This document shows positions 1 to 6,828 of a DNA stretch of 16,443 nucleotides, piece after piece. Each line of letters opens with the position of its first letter. Position 1 is the first letter of the stretch. The notes under the pieces are model-generated. The model saw only the letters and a program-made list of their open reading frames with translations, was not told the origin of the DNA and did no database searches. Location of the stretch: positions 1 through 16,443 of the forward strand of contig CAYLJO010000142.1 of assembly GCA_964383905.1 (NCBI GenBank). The letters run 5' to 3'. The position numbers and the translations under genes were made by a program. The DNA comes from CAYLJO01 sp964383905 (GTDB lineage: Bacteria; Acidobacteriota; Blastocatellia; Pyrinomonadales; Pyrinomonadaceae).

Positions 1-81
1 AAAGTTTCATGTTGATTTGTGCGGGCGGCACAGCTTTTTGCGCAGGCAGGCTAAACAATGTTTGCGTCATCATGCCGCAAG

Positions 82-118
82 AGAAGCGGGCGAGACCGGG
101 AATGTCTCGCCCGCTTCT
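82..118. terminator. Strong GC hairpin, probable bidirectional terminator
   Basis: Arms 82-95 and 105-118 are perfectly complementary over 14 bp, with the 9-base loop ccgggaatg. On the plus strand the stem is followed by TTGTTT, a short T-rich tail. On the minus strand it lies 38 bases beyond the korB stop and has no clear T run. It therefore probably ends a plus-strand gene lying to the left of the window and also helps to end korAB. Confidence 0.7.
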
Positions 119-155
119 TGTTTAAAGTGAAAGTGCATTTTCGTTATCTACCGCT

Positions 156-1280
156 TTATTCCACCACCCACGTGTCCCCACTGTTAATTAGCTTCTCCAG
201 ATTGCCGAGGCCCTGTTTGGCGATGGCGGCTTGGATCTGATCCGCCATCAGGTCTTCATAGGTGGCGCGTTCGACGGCGCGGAAGATGCCGACCGGCTGC
301 GGGAAGTTCGGCTGCTCCATGCGAGCGAGCATGAAAGCGACCGACGGGTCTTTCAGGTAGATGTCGTGAACCAGCAGGTCGCCTTCTGTAATGCCGTTCT
401 CGCCGATAGTCACAACTTCCGGGTGGGCGCCGTTCATACGGATGCCTTTGTTCCGCTCTTTGCCGAAGATCATCGGCTTGCCGTGCTCCAGATAGAGCAC
501 ACGATCAGGACGGACGCTCCGCTCGGCGAAGTATTCAAACGCTCCGTCGTTAAATATATTACAGTTTTGATAGACCTCGACAAATGAAACGCCTTTGTGC
601 CTGGCCGCCGCTTGGATTGTAGCGCCGAGATGTTTGACATCGATATCAATCGAGCGCGCGACAAACGTGGCCTCGCTTGCAATCGCCACCGAAACCGGGT
701 TGACCGGATAATCAATCACGCCCATCGGCGTCGATTTCGTCTTCTTGCCGAATTCGGATGTCGGGCTGTACTGGCCTTTGGTCAGGCCGTAGATGCGGTT
801 GTTGAAGAGCACGACGTTGATGTCCAGGTTGCGGCGGATGGCGTGCATGAAATGGTTGCCGCCGATGGAGAGCGCGTCGCCGTCGCCGGTAATCACCCAC
901 ACGCTCAATTCAGGATTGGCGCTCTTGATGCCGGTCGCAATGGCCGGCGCGCGCCCGTGAATCGAGTGAAAGCCATAGGTGTTCATGTAGTAGGGGAAGC
1001 GTGACGAGCAGCCGATACCTGAGACGAAGACGATCTTTTCGCGCGGGATGCCGAGTTCGGGCATGACCTTCTGGATGTTGCTCAAGATCGCATAATCACC
1101 GCAGCCGGGACACCAGCGTACTTCCTGATCGGACATGAAATCCTGCTTGGTCAGTTTCGCGGGCGGCGGGGCCGGCGCGCCCGCCGTCACCGAACCGGGC
1201 TCGCTCTCAGGCGCGACGCCGTTTCCTACATTGCCACTTATTTCCTTACCGTTTGTTCCGTTACCCTTAGTATTCATCAT
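156..1280 (-). CDS. korB: 2-oxoacid:ferredoxin oxidoreductase, beta subunit
   Basis: This is the beta subunit of a 2-oxoglutarate/2-oxoacid:ferredoxin oxidoreductase. It binds thiamine diphosphate (TPP) and the proximal [4Fe-4S] cluster, and with KorA converts a 2-oxoacid plus CoA to acyl-CoA, CO2 and reduced ferredoxin in the cytosol. The WCPGCGDYAI motif (residues 56-65) carries Cys57 and Cys60; Cys91 and Cys240 are the likely remaining cluster ligands. GDGD at 132-135 followed by NNRIYGLTKGQ (160-170) is the TPP/Mg-binding signature. About 45 residues at the N-terminus are a Gly/Asn then Ala/Pro-rich tail that is not part of the catalytic domain. Two ATGs are adjacent: AAGGAG lies 3 bases before the first and 6 before the second, so Met2 (1277) may be the real start. 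The stop lies just before the 82-118 hairpin. It follows korA by 82 bases. Substrate (2-oxoglutarate or pyruvate) cannot be settled by eye. Confidence 0.95.
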   Translation of the reverse strand: MMNTKGNGTNGKEISGNVGNGVAPESEPGSVTAGAPAPPPAKLTKQDFMSDQEVRWCPGCGDYAILSNIQKVMPELGIPREKIVFVSGIGCSSRFPYYMNTYGFHSIHGRAPAIATGIKSANPELSVWVITGDGDALSIGGNHFMHAIRRNLDINVVLFNNRIYGLTKGQYSPTSEFGKKTKSTPMGVIDYPVNPVSVAIASEATFVARSIDIDVKHLGATIQAAARHKGVSFVEVYQNCNIFNDGAFEYFAERSVRPDRVLYLEHGKPMIFGKERNKGIRMNGAHPEVVTIGENGITEGDLLVHDIYLKDPSVAFMLARMEQPNFPQPVGIFRAVERATYEDLMADQIQAAIAKQGLGNLEKLINSGDTWVVE

Positions 1281-1362
1281 TAACTCCTTAGCGGTGCTCG
1301 GCAGCGAATAGTTTTGCGATTGCTATCTTTCCGCACCGAGCAGGTAGGGACGAGCCCTGCCC

Positions 1363-3225
1363 TTACAAATATTCTTCGACCTTGCGTACGATCTCACGAA
1401 TCTGGAACGGGCGGCCTTTGACTTTCGAGAAAGGCACGGCGTCAACCAGGTATTTCGCGCGCACCATCGTGCAGAGCTGGCCCAGGTTCATCTCGGGCAC
1501 GATCACCGTCTCGAAACCTGAAAGCACCTCACCCAGGTTCTTCGGGAATGGATTGAGATAGCGCAGGTGCGCTGATGACACGCTCTTGCCTTCGCGCTGC
1601 AATCTCTCCACCGCCGATGTGATCGAGCCGTAGGTCGAGCCCCAGCCGAGCACGAGCACCTTGCCGGTCTTCTCGCCGTATATCTCCACCGGTGGAATGT
1701 CGTTCGCCACGCGATCAACCTTTTCCTGTCGCAGCCTGACCATGAAATGGTGGTTCTCGGGATCGTAGTTGACGTTGCCCGTAATGTGCTGCTTTTCAAT
1801 ACCGCCGACGCGGTGCTCAAGACCGGGCGTGCCGGGAATCGCGTAGGGGCGCGCGAGCGTCTCCTCGTTGCGCGCATACGGCATGAAGTTTTCAGGATCG
1901 GTCGCGAATTTGATCTCGATCTTCGGCAGCTCATCTATTTGGGGGATGGCCCACGGCTCTGCGCCATTCGCTAGGTAGCCATCCGAGAGGTAGAACACCG
2001 GCGTCATGTGCGTGAAAGCGAGCCGCACGGCTTCAACCGCCATGTGGAAGCAATCGCCGGGCGTGGCGGGCGCAATCACGATCGCGGGGCATTCGCCGTT
2101 ACGTCCCCAGACGGCCTGAAAGAGGTCGGCCTGTTCCGTCTTCGTCGGCAAGCCGGTTGACGGCCCACCACGCTGCACGTTGATGACGACGACGGGAATC
2201 TCCGTCATGACCGCGAGACCGATGGCTTCCTGCTTGAGCGCAACGCCGGGGCCGGAAGTCCCCGTCACCCCAATGTGCCCGGTGAAGCTGGCGCCGATTG
2301 CCGCGCAGATGGCCGCGATCTCGTCCTCAGCCTGAAACGTTTTGACGCCGAAATTTTTATAGCGCGCGAGCTCATGAAGGATGTCGGAGGCCGGCGTGAT
2401 CGGGTACGAGCCGTAGAAGATCGGGCGCCCCGCCAATTGCGACGCGGCGATAAAACCAATGGCCGTCGCTTCATTGCCGGTGATCTTGCGATACTTGCCG
2501 GGCGCAATCTGCGCCTTCTTAACCGTATAGTGGGTCGTAAATACTTCTGTCGTATCGGCGAAGTTGTAGCCCACTTTGAGGGCGATCTCGTTGGCCTTCG
2601 CCACCTCAGGACTCTTGCCGAACTTCGCCTGGATCCATTTTACGGTCGGCTCCATCGGCCGGTCATAGAGCCAGTAGAGGACGCCGAGCGCAAAGAAGTT
2701 CTTGCAGCGATCCATCTCTTTGCGCGAGAGCTTCACCTGATCTTTCAACGCGTTCATGTTAAGCGTCGTGATCGGGAGCTTATGCACGCGGTAGCCGCCG
2801 AGCGAGCCGTCTTCGAGCGGGTTGGAATTATAAGCGGCGTACTTCAGGTTCTCTTTAGTAAACTCATCGGTGTTGACAATCAGCGTGCCGCCTTCTTCCA
2901 GGTCGCCGAGGTTGACTTTGAGCGCCGCCGGGTTCATCGCCACGAGCACATTCGGTTGATCACCGGGCGTGCGTATGTCCTGGCTGCTAAAGTTCAATTG
3001 AAAACCGCTGACGCCGGGCAGGCTTCCGGCAGGCGCCCGAATCTCTGCCGGGAAATCGGGAAGTGTGGAGATGTCGTTGCCGACTATCGCCGACGTGTTC
3101 GTAAACTGCGTGCCCGTCAACTGCATGCCATCGCCGGAGTCTCCGGCGAAGCGGATGGTCACGGTTTCTACTTCTTCAAAATGTTTTTCCGTCTGTTGGA
3201 CGGGTGTTTCGATGACAGTGCTCAT
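1363..3225 (-). CDS. korA: 2-oxoacid:ferredoxin oxidoreductase, fused gamma-alpha subunit
   Basis: The 620-residue protein combines the gamma domain (about residues 20-200; FAGDSGDGMQ near 27-36) with the alpha, pyrimidine-binding domain (about 245-450; YPITPASD motif, then GTSGPG and QRGGPSTGLPT) and the C-terminal transketolase-like domain (GWGSTYGSI). This gamma-alpha fusion is the usual layout of two-subunit KorAB enzymes. The AEDE stretch in the alpha domain fits the acidic residue region of the active site. It partners with KorB, transcribed next on the same strand. There is no strong ribosome site: an AGAGGA lies about 14 bases before the ATG. An imperfect dyad at 3418-3435 and AT-rich DNA lie about 190 bases upstream and could hold the promoter. 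No frameshift or missing motif was seen. Confidence 0.95.
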   Translation of the reverse strand: MSTVIETPVQQTEKHFEEVETVTIRFAGDSGDGMQLTGTQFTNTSAIVGNDISTLPDFPAEIRAPAGSLPGVSGFQLNFSSQDIRTPGDQPNVLVAMNPAALKVNLGDLEEGGTLIVNTDEFTKENLKYAAYNSNPLEDGSLGGYRVHKLPITTLNMNALKDQVKLSRKEMDRCKNFFALGVLYWLYDRPMEPTVKWIQAKFGKSPEVAKANEIALKVGYNFADTTEVFTTHYTVKKAQIAPGKYRKITGNEATAIGFIAASQLAGRPIFYGSYPITPASDILHELARYKNFGVKTFQAEDEIAAICAAIGASFTGHIGVTGTSGPGVALKQEAIGLAVMTEIPVVVINVQRGGPSTGLPTKTEQADLFQAVWGRNGECPAIVIAPATPGDCFHMAVEAVRLAFTHMTPVFYLSDGYLANGAEPWAIPQIDELPKIEIKFATDPENFMPYARNEETLARPYAIPGTPGLEHRVGGIEKQHITGNVNYDPENHHFMVRLRQEKVDRVANDIPPVEIYGEKTGKVLVLGWGSTYGSITSAVERLQREGKSVSSAHLRYLNPFPKNLGEVLSGFETVIVPEMNLGQLCTMVRAKYLVDAVPFSKVKGRPFQIREIVRKVEEYL

Positions 3226-3417
3226 TGGGTCTATTGCATCCTCTTTGTTGATAGCTATGATAAATGTCGAACGTCTCTGTGCTACACGCCGGTCCGCGCC
3301 TCCCTGATCTTAGCGGGTGTGAATGGTATGCTTGTCCGTGGTGCGGGCTGTTCATCCGACATGTGCGATACCCGGTCCCTCGCTGGAAGAAACGCTTCGT
3401 CGTGAGCCGAATATAAA

Positions 3418-3435
3418 TTGTATCATGTGACACAA
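3418..3435. promoter_or_regulatory. 18-bp dyad, candidate operator upstream of korA
   Basis: Half-sites TTGTATCA and TGACACAA are separated by TG and match as an inverted repeat except for one position. It overlaps the most AT-rich part of the korA upstream region, with TATATT close by on the minus strand. It does not match the CRP/FNR consensus spacing, so no regulator is named. Confidence 0.3.
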
Positions 3436-3470
3436 GGAAAGAGTAAAAAGGGAGAAGGAAAAAAGGGGGC

Positions 3471-3544
3471 AAAAGGTAAAAGTGCGGATCACGGATAAGA
3501 TTTATCAAAAGAGTTTTCCGCCTTAATTTTTACTGTTACCTTTT
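3471..3544 (-). terminator. Nested hairpin region after cysteine desulfurase
   Basis: Three nested inverted pairs occur: AAAAGGTAA (3471-3479) with TTACCTTTT (3536-3544), GCGGA (3484-3488) with TCCGC (3517-3521), and GATAA (3494-3498) with TTATC (3502-3506). The outer arm abuts the cysteine desulfurase stop codon. In the minus-strand RNA the structure is followed by CCCCC and then a run of six U, so termination here would separate this operon from korAB. The interior loops are asymmetric, so the exact fold is uncertain. Confidence 0.45.
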
Positions 3545-4708
3545 TCATTTTGCTCTAATTTCGTACGGCGACATCTCTGCGAGGCGATTGATGATGCCGG
3601 GCAAGACTTTGAGCGTATATTCGATCTCGCTTTCCGTGTTGTAGCGCCCGAGCGAGAAGCGTATCGACCCACGGGCCGCCGTGTAGGGGACATTCATCGC
3701 GCGCAGCACCGGGGAGGCTTCATGAGTGTCGGAATTGCAGGCCGATCCGGTCGAGACGCAGATTCCGGCCTCGTCAAGATGCACCAGGATATTCTCACCC
3801 TCGATGTACTCAAAGGAGATGTTTGACGTGTTTGGCAGCCGTTTCTCGCGGTCGGGCGTACCGTTCAAGCGCGCGTTGGTGAAGGTACTCAGAATGGTAT
3901 CTTCCAATTTGTCGCGCAGGCGGCGGATCAACACCTGACCCGCAAAATCCTTCGCTAATTCGCACGCGCGACCGAGCCCGACAATGTACGGCATATTTTC
4001 CGTCCCGGCGCGTCGCCCCTGCTCCTGCCCGCCGCCGATGATAAGCGGCGCAAGGCGCAGCCCCTGGCGCACGTAGAGCGCGCCGATGCCTTTCGGTGCG
4101 TGCAGCTTATGCCCGGAGACGGCGAACAGGTCAACATGTGTGTCGCGCAGGTTGACCGGGATCTTGCCGACCGCCTGCACGCCGTCAACATGAAAAGCGG
4201 CCGCGGAATTTTCGCGCACGATGCGCCCAATCTGTTCGATGGGAAACAGCACGCCGGTTTCATTATTGGCGAGCATCACGGAAACCAATGCCGTGTCGGG
4301 GCGAAGCGCCGCCCGCAAGCTTTCCAGATCAAGCAGACCGCTCTCGTCAACATCGAGCCATGTGATCTCGTAGCCGCCTTTCGCCAGTCGCTCGCATAAA
4401 TTCCTGACGGCTTCGTGCTCCACACGCGTGGTGATGATGTGGCGCTTATCCGGATGCTGCTCAATCACGCCGCGAATGGCCCAGTTGTCCGATTCAGAGC
4501 CGCACGAAGTGAAAACCATCTCACCCGGATCATTCACACCGAGGAGCTCTGCCGCCTGCTCGCGCGCACGCTCCAGGCTCGCGCGCATCTTTCTCCCAAA
4601 CGTATGGGCCGAAGATGGATTGCCATAAGCTTCGGTAAGAAAGGGCCGCATCGCCTCGAAAACTTCCGGCGCGACGCGCGTGGTCGCGTTATTATCTAAA
4701 TAGATCAT
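3545..4708 (-). CDS. Cysteine desulfurase, NifS/IscS type
   Basis: This PLP enzyme (387 residues, normal length) takes sulfur from L-cysteine as a persulfide and passes it to the Fe-S scaffold. It starts with MIYLDNNATT, typical of group I NifS/IscS enzymes. His98 (in RVEHEAV) stacks on PLP, the SGHK motif places the PLP-lysine at Lys201, and the mobile catalytic Cys324 is in STGSACNS. GRRAGTEN (231-238) is the conserved phosphate-cup region. It is the last gene of an operon with the NifU-like scaffold and an exonuclease, 52 bases downstream of the latter. The partner scaffold nearby favours an ISC/NIF role over a SufS role, because SufS enzymes are group II. Whether to name it iscS or nifS cannot be decided from sequence alone. 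Confidence 0.95.
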   Translation of the reverse strand: MIYLDNNATTRVAPEVFEAMRPFLTEAYGNPSSAHTFGRKMRASLERAREQAAELLGVNDPGEMVFTSCGSESDNWAIRGVIEQHPDKRHIITTRVEHEAVRNLCERLAKGGYEITWLDVDESGLLDLESLRAALRPDTALVSVMLANNETGVLFPIEQIGRIVRENSAAAFHVDGVQAVGKIPVNLRDTHVDLFAVSGHKLHAPKGIGALYVRQGLRLAPLIIGGGQEQGRRAGTENMPYIVGLGRACELAKDFAGQVLIRRLRDKLEDTILSTFTNARLNGTPDREKRLPNTSNISFEYIEGENILVHLDEAGICVSTGSACNSDTHEASPVLRAMNVPYTAARGSIRFSLGRYNTESEIEYTLKVLPGIINRLAEMSPYEIRAK

Positions 4709-4760
4709 CCGTTTTTCAGGCCTTTCAGCGGTAACTGTCCGTTTCGCTTAAGTTAGAAAT

Positions 4761-5324
4761 TCATCGCGTAGTCCACTTCGTGTTCTCTGCCAACATGTTA
4801 CAGAAGAGTGCTCCCTGCTCAATGGCGTCTTCCAAAGCTAAGTGGGTATGCGGCAGGTTATCAAACCAGTGTTTCGGCATATTCCGCTTGGTACTCTCGA
4901 GATAAGGTATTTTTAGTCTCGCCATGGCATAAGTTTTAATGTCGAGCGCCGAATAAAAGAAGGGGCTTTCTCCGGCAAAGCGAATCAGATACCAATTAAC
5001 GAACGTAAAATCAAACCCGGCCGGATACGCCACAAACACGGGCCTGCCCGGCAGGCCTTTGAGCCACGAAACGTATTCCTTCATCGCGTCTTCAGGGGAT
5101 TGAAGATTCTGGCGGCAAGCATTCCACGCGGCAGGCTGCGTCGACCACCACTCCATTGTGCGGGGGTCACCATAAGCTCCCGGCAGAGTCTCAAGATTTG
5201 CCGTAAATGTGCCGAGGAGTGTTTTGTCCGCGAGGTAAGCGGCAGAACCGAGGCTGAGCATCGAATGTGGGCCGGGGATCGGCCCGTCAGTTTCAACATC
5301 CGTGCTGACGTAGATTTCTTCCAT
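4761..5324 (-). CDS. DEDDh-type 3'-5' exonuclease
   Basis: The 187-residue protein has the RNase T/DnaQ-fold signature: Exo I as STDVETDG (Asp9 and Glu11), Exo II as AYPAGFDFTFVNW (Asp105), and Exo III as HLALEDA (His161 and Asp166, the HxAxxD form of DEDDh enzymes). It should remove nucleotides from 3' ends of DNA or RNA using two metal ions. No accessory domain, helicase part or polymerase part is present. It lies 26 bases after the NifU-like gene and 52 bases before the cysteine desulfurase, so it is probably co-transcribed with Fe-S assembly genes, which is an unusual partner. There is no clear ribosome-binding site before its ATG, so translation may be coupled to the upstream gene. The natural substrate cannot be told; oligoribonucleotide or proofreading-like roles are both open. 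Confidence 0.85.
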   Translation of the reverse strand: MEEIYVSTDVETDGPIPGPHSMLSLGSAAYLADKTLLGTFTANLETLPGAYGDPRTMEWWSTQPAAWNACRQNLQSPEDAMKEYVSWLKGLPGRPVFVAYPAGFDFTFVNWYLIRFAGESPFFYSALDIKTYAMARLKIPYLESTKRNMPKHWFDNLPHTHLALEDAIEQGALFCNMLAENTKWTTR

Positions 5325-5350
5325 ATAATAACGCCCAACAAACTCTCAAT

Positions 5351-5935
5351 TTACGAACGGGCGCACTCCGTTCTCCAATAATCCTCCAGAATATCTTCGA
5401 TCAGTGGCCGGCACGAGCCACAGCCGCCGCCGGCACTGCAGGCTCTCGTGACTTGCGCGATCGTGCGCAGCGCACGGGCGTGGATTGCCTGCTCGATTGA
5501 TTTTTCTGAGACGCCGAAACAAGTGCAGATGAGCGCTTCGTCGCCCGTCCATTCCTCCAGCGTCACGCCGCGGTAGTACACCGCGGCTTCGTGAAGCGCT
5601 TCCCGACACAACGCGATGCAGTGCGCTTTGCCGGGCGGATGCCCGCCGACAAGTTCGGTGATTGCGGCTTCAGACATCGCGGCGGCATCGCCAATCAACA
5701 TCCCCTTAAGTATTTCGGTCAGCGCTGAAGCCGTTGCGACGAGAACGCGGCAGCCGGCAGCTTTGAATTTCGCTTCCGTGATCTTCTGCGATGACGCGTC
5801 AATGCTCAAGGTCAGGCGCAGCACCCCACCGCAGGTCAACGAACCGGCATCGCCAACAGCCTCCGCGCCTTCCACATCGCCGACGTTGCGCGGATTGAGG
5901 AAATGGTCCCGGACGCGATCAGAGTAATGAATCAT
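5351..5935 (-). CDS. NifU/IscU-like Fe-S scaffold fused to BFD-type [2Fe-2S] domain
   Basis: Residues 1-125 form an IscU-type scaffold (MIHYSDRVRDHFLNPRNVG at the N-terminus) and 130-185 a bacterioferritin-associated-ferredoxin-like domain with Cys137, Cys139, Cys172 and Cys175. This is NifU without its C-terminal Nfu domain. Scaffold cysteines are Cys35, Cys62 and Cys106. The Asp that normally follows two residues after the first Cys (CGD) is Gly37 here (CGG). The HscA-recognition LPPVK motif is replaced by HPPGK (99-103), fitting the absence of hscA/hscB nearby. The frame stays open to an ATG at 6028, but family alignment favours the ATG at 5935 (194 residues), which also lies downstream of a plausible promoter at 5978-6006. 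It is first of an operon with the exonuclease and desulfurase, divergent from a SufR-like regulator. Confidence 0.9.
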   Translation of the reverse strand: MIHYSDRVRDHFLNPRNVGDVEGAEAVGDAGSLTCGGVLRLTLSIDASSQKITEAKFKAAGCRVLVATASALTEILKGMLIGDAAAMSEAAITELVGGHPPGKAHCIALCREALHEAAVYYRGVTLEEWTGDEALICTCFGVSEKSIEQAIHARALRTIAQVTRACSAGGGCGSCRPLIEDILEDYWRTECARS

Positions 5936-5977
5936 AGCAAAGATACATCTTACAGGCAGGCCGAAGGCTTCAATACA

Positions 5978-6006
5978 AGCGTAGCTTGACATCGATGATT
6001 TGTCAA
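5978..6006 (-). promoter_or_regulatory. Candidate sigma-70 promoter for the NifU-like operon
   Basis: On the minus strand a perfect -35 TTGACA (6006-6001) is followed after 17 bases by TACGCT (5983-5978), a weak -10. Transcription would start near 5971, giving a leader of about 36 bases to the ATG at 5935. The poor -10 suggests a regulated or activator-dependent promoter. Confidence 0.45.
5986..6006. promoter_or_regulatory. Inverted repeat TTGACA-N9-TGTCAA in the NifU promoter
   Basis: The 6-bp arms are perfect (5986-5991 and 6001-6006) around a 9-base centre. The right arm is itself the -35 box of the minus-strand promoter, so a protein bound here would block it. It differs in sequence from the second palindrome at 6067-6082. 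Confidence 0.35.
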
Positions 6007-6066
6007 AATCACGGTTGCTAAAAATCACGAAGGGAAAGGCAAATTGCCCGGTTTAGACAGAGATTA

Positions 6067-6082
6067 AACCAATCGCTTGGTT
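6067..6082. promoter_or_regulatory. Perfect palindrome at the regulator's -35 box, candidate operator
   Basis: AACCAA-TCGC-TTGGTT is a perfect 6-4-6 inverted repeat whose right end overlaps the first two bases of the TTGACA at 6081. This is a good place for autorepression by the adjacent SufR-like protein. It does not match the CAAC-N6-GTTG site described for cyanobacterial SufR, so binding is an inference. Confidence 0.45.
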
Positions 6083-6109
6083 GACAAAATGTTGCCCGAA
6101 AACTAGAAT
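6081..6109 (+). promoter_or_regulatory. Near-consensus sigma-70 promoter, leaderless start
   Basis: A perfect TTGACA (6081-6086), an ideal 17-base spacer and TAGAAT (6104-6109, five of six bases) are followed by exactly six bases before the GTG at 6116. The predicted transcription start therefore falls on the first base of the start codon, and no Shine-Dalgarno sequence precedes it. The regulator mRNA is likely leaderless. Confidence 0.7.
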
Positions 6110-6115
6110 TGAATT

Positions 6116-6760
6116 GTGTCTGCTGCCATCACACCCAGCTTAGGCGCGTCGCGCGACGAGATTGTTAATCTCCTGCGTGCGCGCGGCGGTGTAAATGCCG
6201 ATGAGTTGGCTTCGTCGCTCGGTGTTTCCAAGCAATGTGTGCGTAAACATCTGGACGTGCTGGAGCGCGACGGCTATGTCGAACACATGCCGGAGCGGGG
6301 CGATCGCGGGCGCCCCGCCCACATTTTCCGTTTAACGCGAAAGGCTGAAGAGCTATTCCCGAAGCGATACGATCTTTTGGCGAAGGCGATTTTGCAGCAG
6401 ATTGGAATGGTGTGGGGCGAGCGCGGGCTGAATACGGTTTTCTGCGGGTGCGCCCATGAGATGGTCGGGCGCCTGCGCCCGCAACTCGAAGGTCTCGGTT
6501 TTGACGCACGCGTGCGGCGGTTGGCGGAGTTATTGTCCGAAGAGGGCTACGAGGCGGAGGTCGAGAAGCTGGCTGACGGCTCTTACCTGCTCAACGAATG
6601 GAACTGCCCGATGACGGAAGTGGCGCGCGATTACCGTCAGGTGTGCGAGCGCGAGCTTGAAGTTTATAGGGAATTGCTGGGTACCGAGGTCTTTCGTGAA
6701 TCTCGCATTGCGGGGGGCGCGTCATGTTGCGCCTATCGCGTGCTTAGGCCAGAACCGTGA
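6116..6760 (+). CDS. SufR-like winged-helix regulator with C-terminal Fe-S-type cysteines
   Basis: The N-terminus is a DeoR/ArsR-like winged helix (about residues 11-75): helix-turn-helix around ADELASSLGVSKQCVRKHL and a wing at RGDRGRPAHIF. The rest resembles COG2345/SufR sensors. Cys164 (in NEWNCPM), Cys177 and Cys205 are spaced 13 and 28 apart, the pattern I recall for the cluster-binding cysteines of SufR; Cys204, Cys110, Cys112 and Cys41 are extra. In that family the holo-form represses Fe-S assembly genes and loses its cluster under iron limitation or oxidation. The start is GTG, supported by the promoter spacing; an ATG at 6088 in the same leader hits a stop after five codons. It is divergent from the NifU-like operon and followed by mrp, so it may control both. 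SufR-type function is inferred from cysteines plus context. Confidence 0.85.
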   Translation: MSAAITPSLGASRDEIVNLLRARGGVNADELASSLGVSKQCVRKHLDVLERDGYVEHMPERGDRGRPAHIFRLTRKAEELFPKRYDLLAKAILQQIGMVWGERGLNTVFCGCAHEMVGRLRPQLEGLGFDARVRRLAELLSEEGYEAEVEKLADGSYLLNEWNCPMTEVARDYRQVCERELEVYRELLGTEVFRESRIAGGASCCAYRVLRPEP

Positions 6761-6786
6761 ACCGTCAATCCTGAGCGGTTCTTTTT
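6759..6786 (+). terminator. Intrinsic terminator after the regulator
   Basis: GAACCG (6759-6764) pairs with CGGTTC (6776-6781), followed by five T. The 5' arm overlaps the stop codon. A second copy of the left arm, AGAACCG at 6751-6757, can pair with CGGTTCT (6776-6782) instead, giving two competing hairpins with the same 3' arm. The stem is short, so readthrough into mrp is possible. Confidence 0.6.
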
Positions 6787-6798
6787 ATCATTTCACCA

Positions 6799-6820
6799 TT
6801 TACGATTGATGATTTACGAT
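6799..6820. repeat. Direct repeat TTTACGAT just before mrp
   Basis: Two exact copies of TTTACGAT start at 6799 and 6813, one and a third helical turns apart, ending 8 bases before the mrp ATG. They occupy the place where the promoter and ribosome site of mrp should be. They could be a direct-repeat binding site or simple intergenic repetition. Confidence 0.4.
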
Positions 6821-6828
6821 AACTTATT

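Larger units (their letters stand above)
3226..3544. other. Intergenic region between cysteine desulfurase and korA
   Basis: This 319-base gap has no convincing gene on either strand. It contains nested inverted repeats just after the cysteine desulfurase stop (3471-3544), an almost pure purine tract at about 3435-3480 on the plus strand (pyrimidine and U-rich in the minus-strand RNA), an 18-bp dyad at 3418-3435, and AT-rich sequence at 3411-3425 that may be part of the korA promoter. No clean -35/-10 pair was found. Confidence 0.6.

Noticed and set aside
2275..3405. Long open frame of 376 codons on the plus strand opposite korA
   Set aside because: It is the antisense shadow of korA, which has clear motifs; the plus-strand product is Arg/Val/His-rich without family features.
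5933..6028. Upstream ATGs at 6028 and 5992 as starts for the NifU-like gene
   Set aside because: They would add up to 31 residues that do not resemble the family, and they lie at or upstream of the candidate promoter; the ATG at 5935 matches the usual IscU/NifU start.
6070..6083. Cyanobacterial-type SufR site CAAC-N6-GTTG
   Set aside because: Only a partial match (the first half-site is imperfect, CAAT) overlaps the perfect AACCAA/TTGGTT palindrome, which explains the symmetry better.
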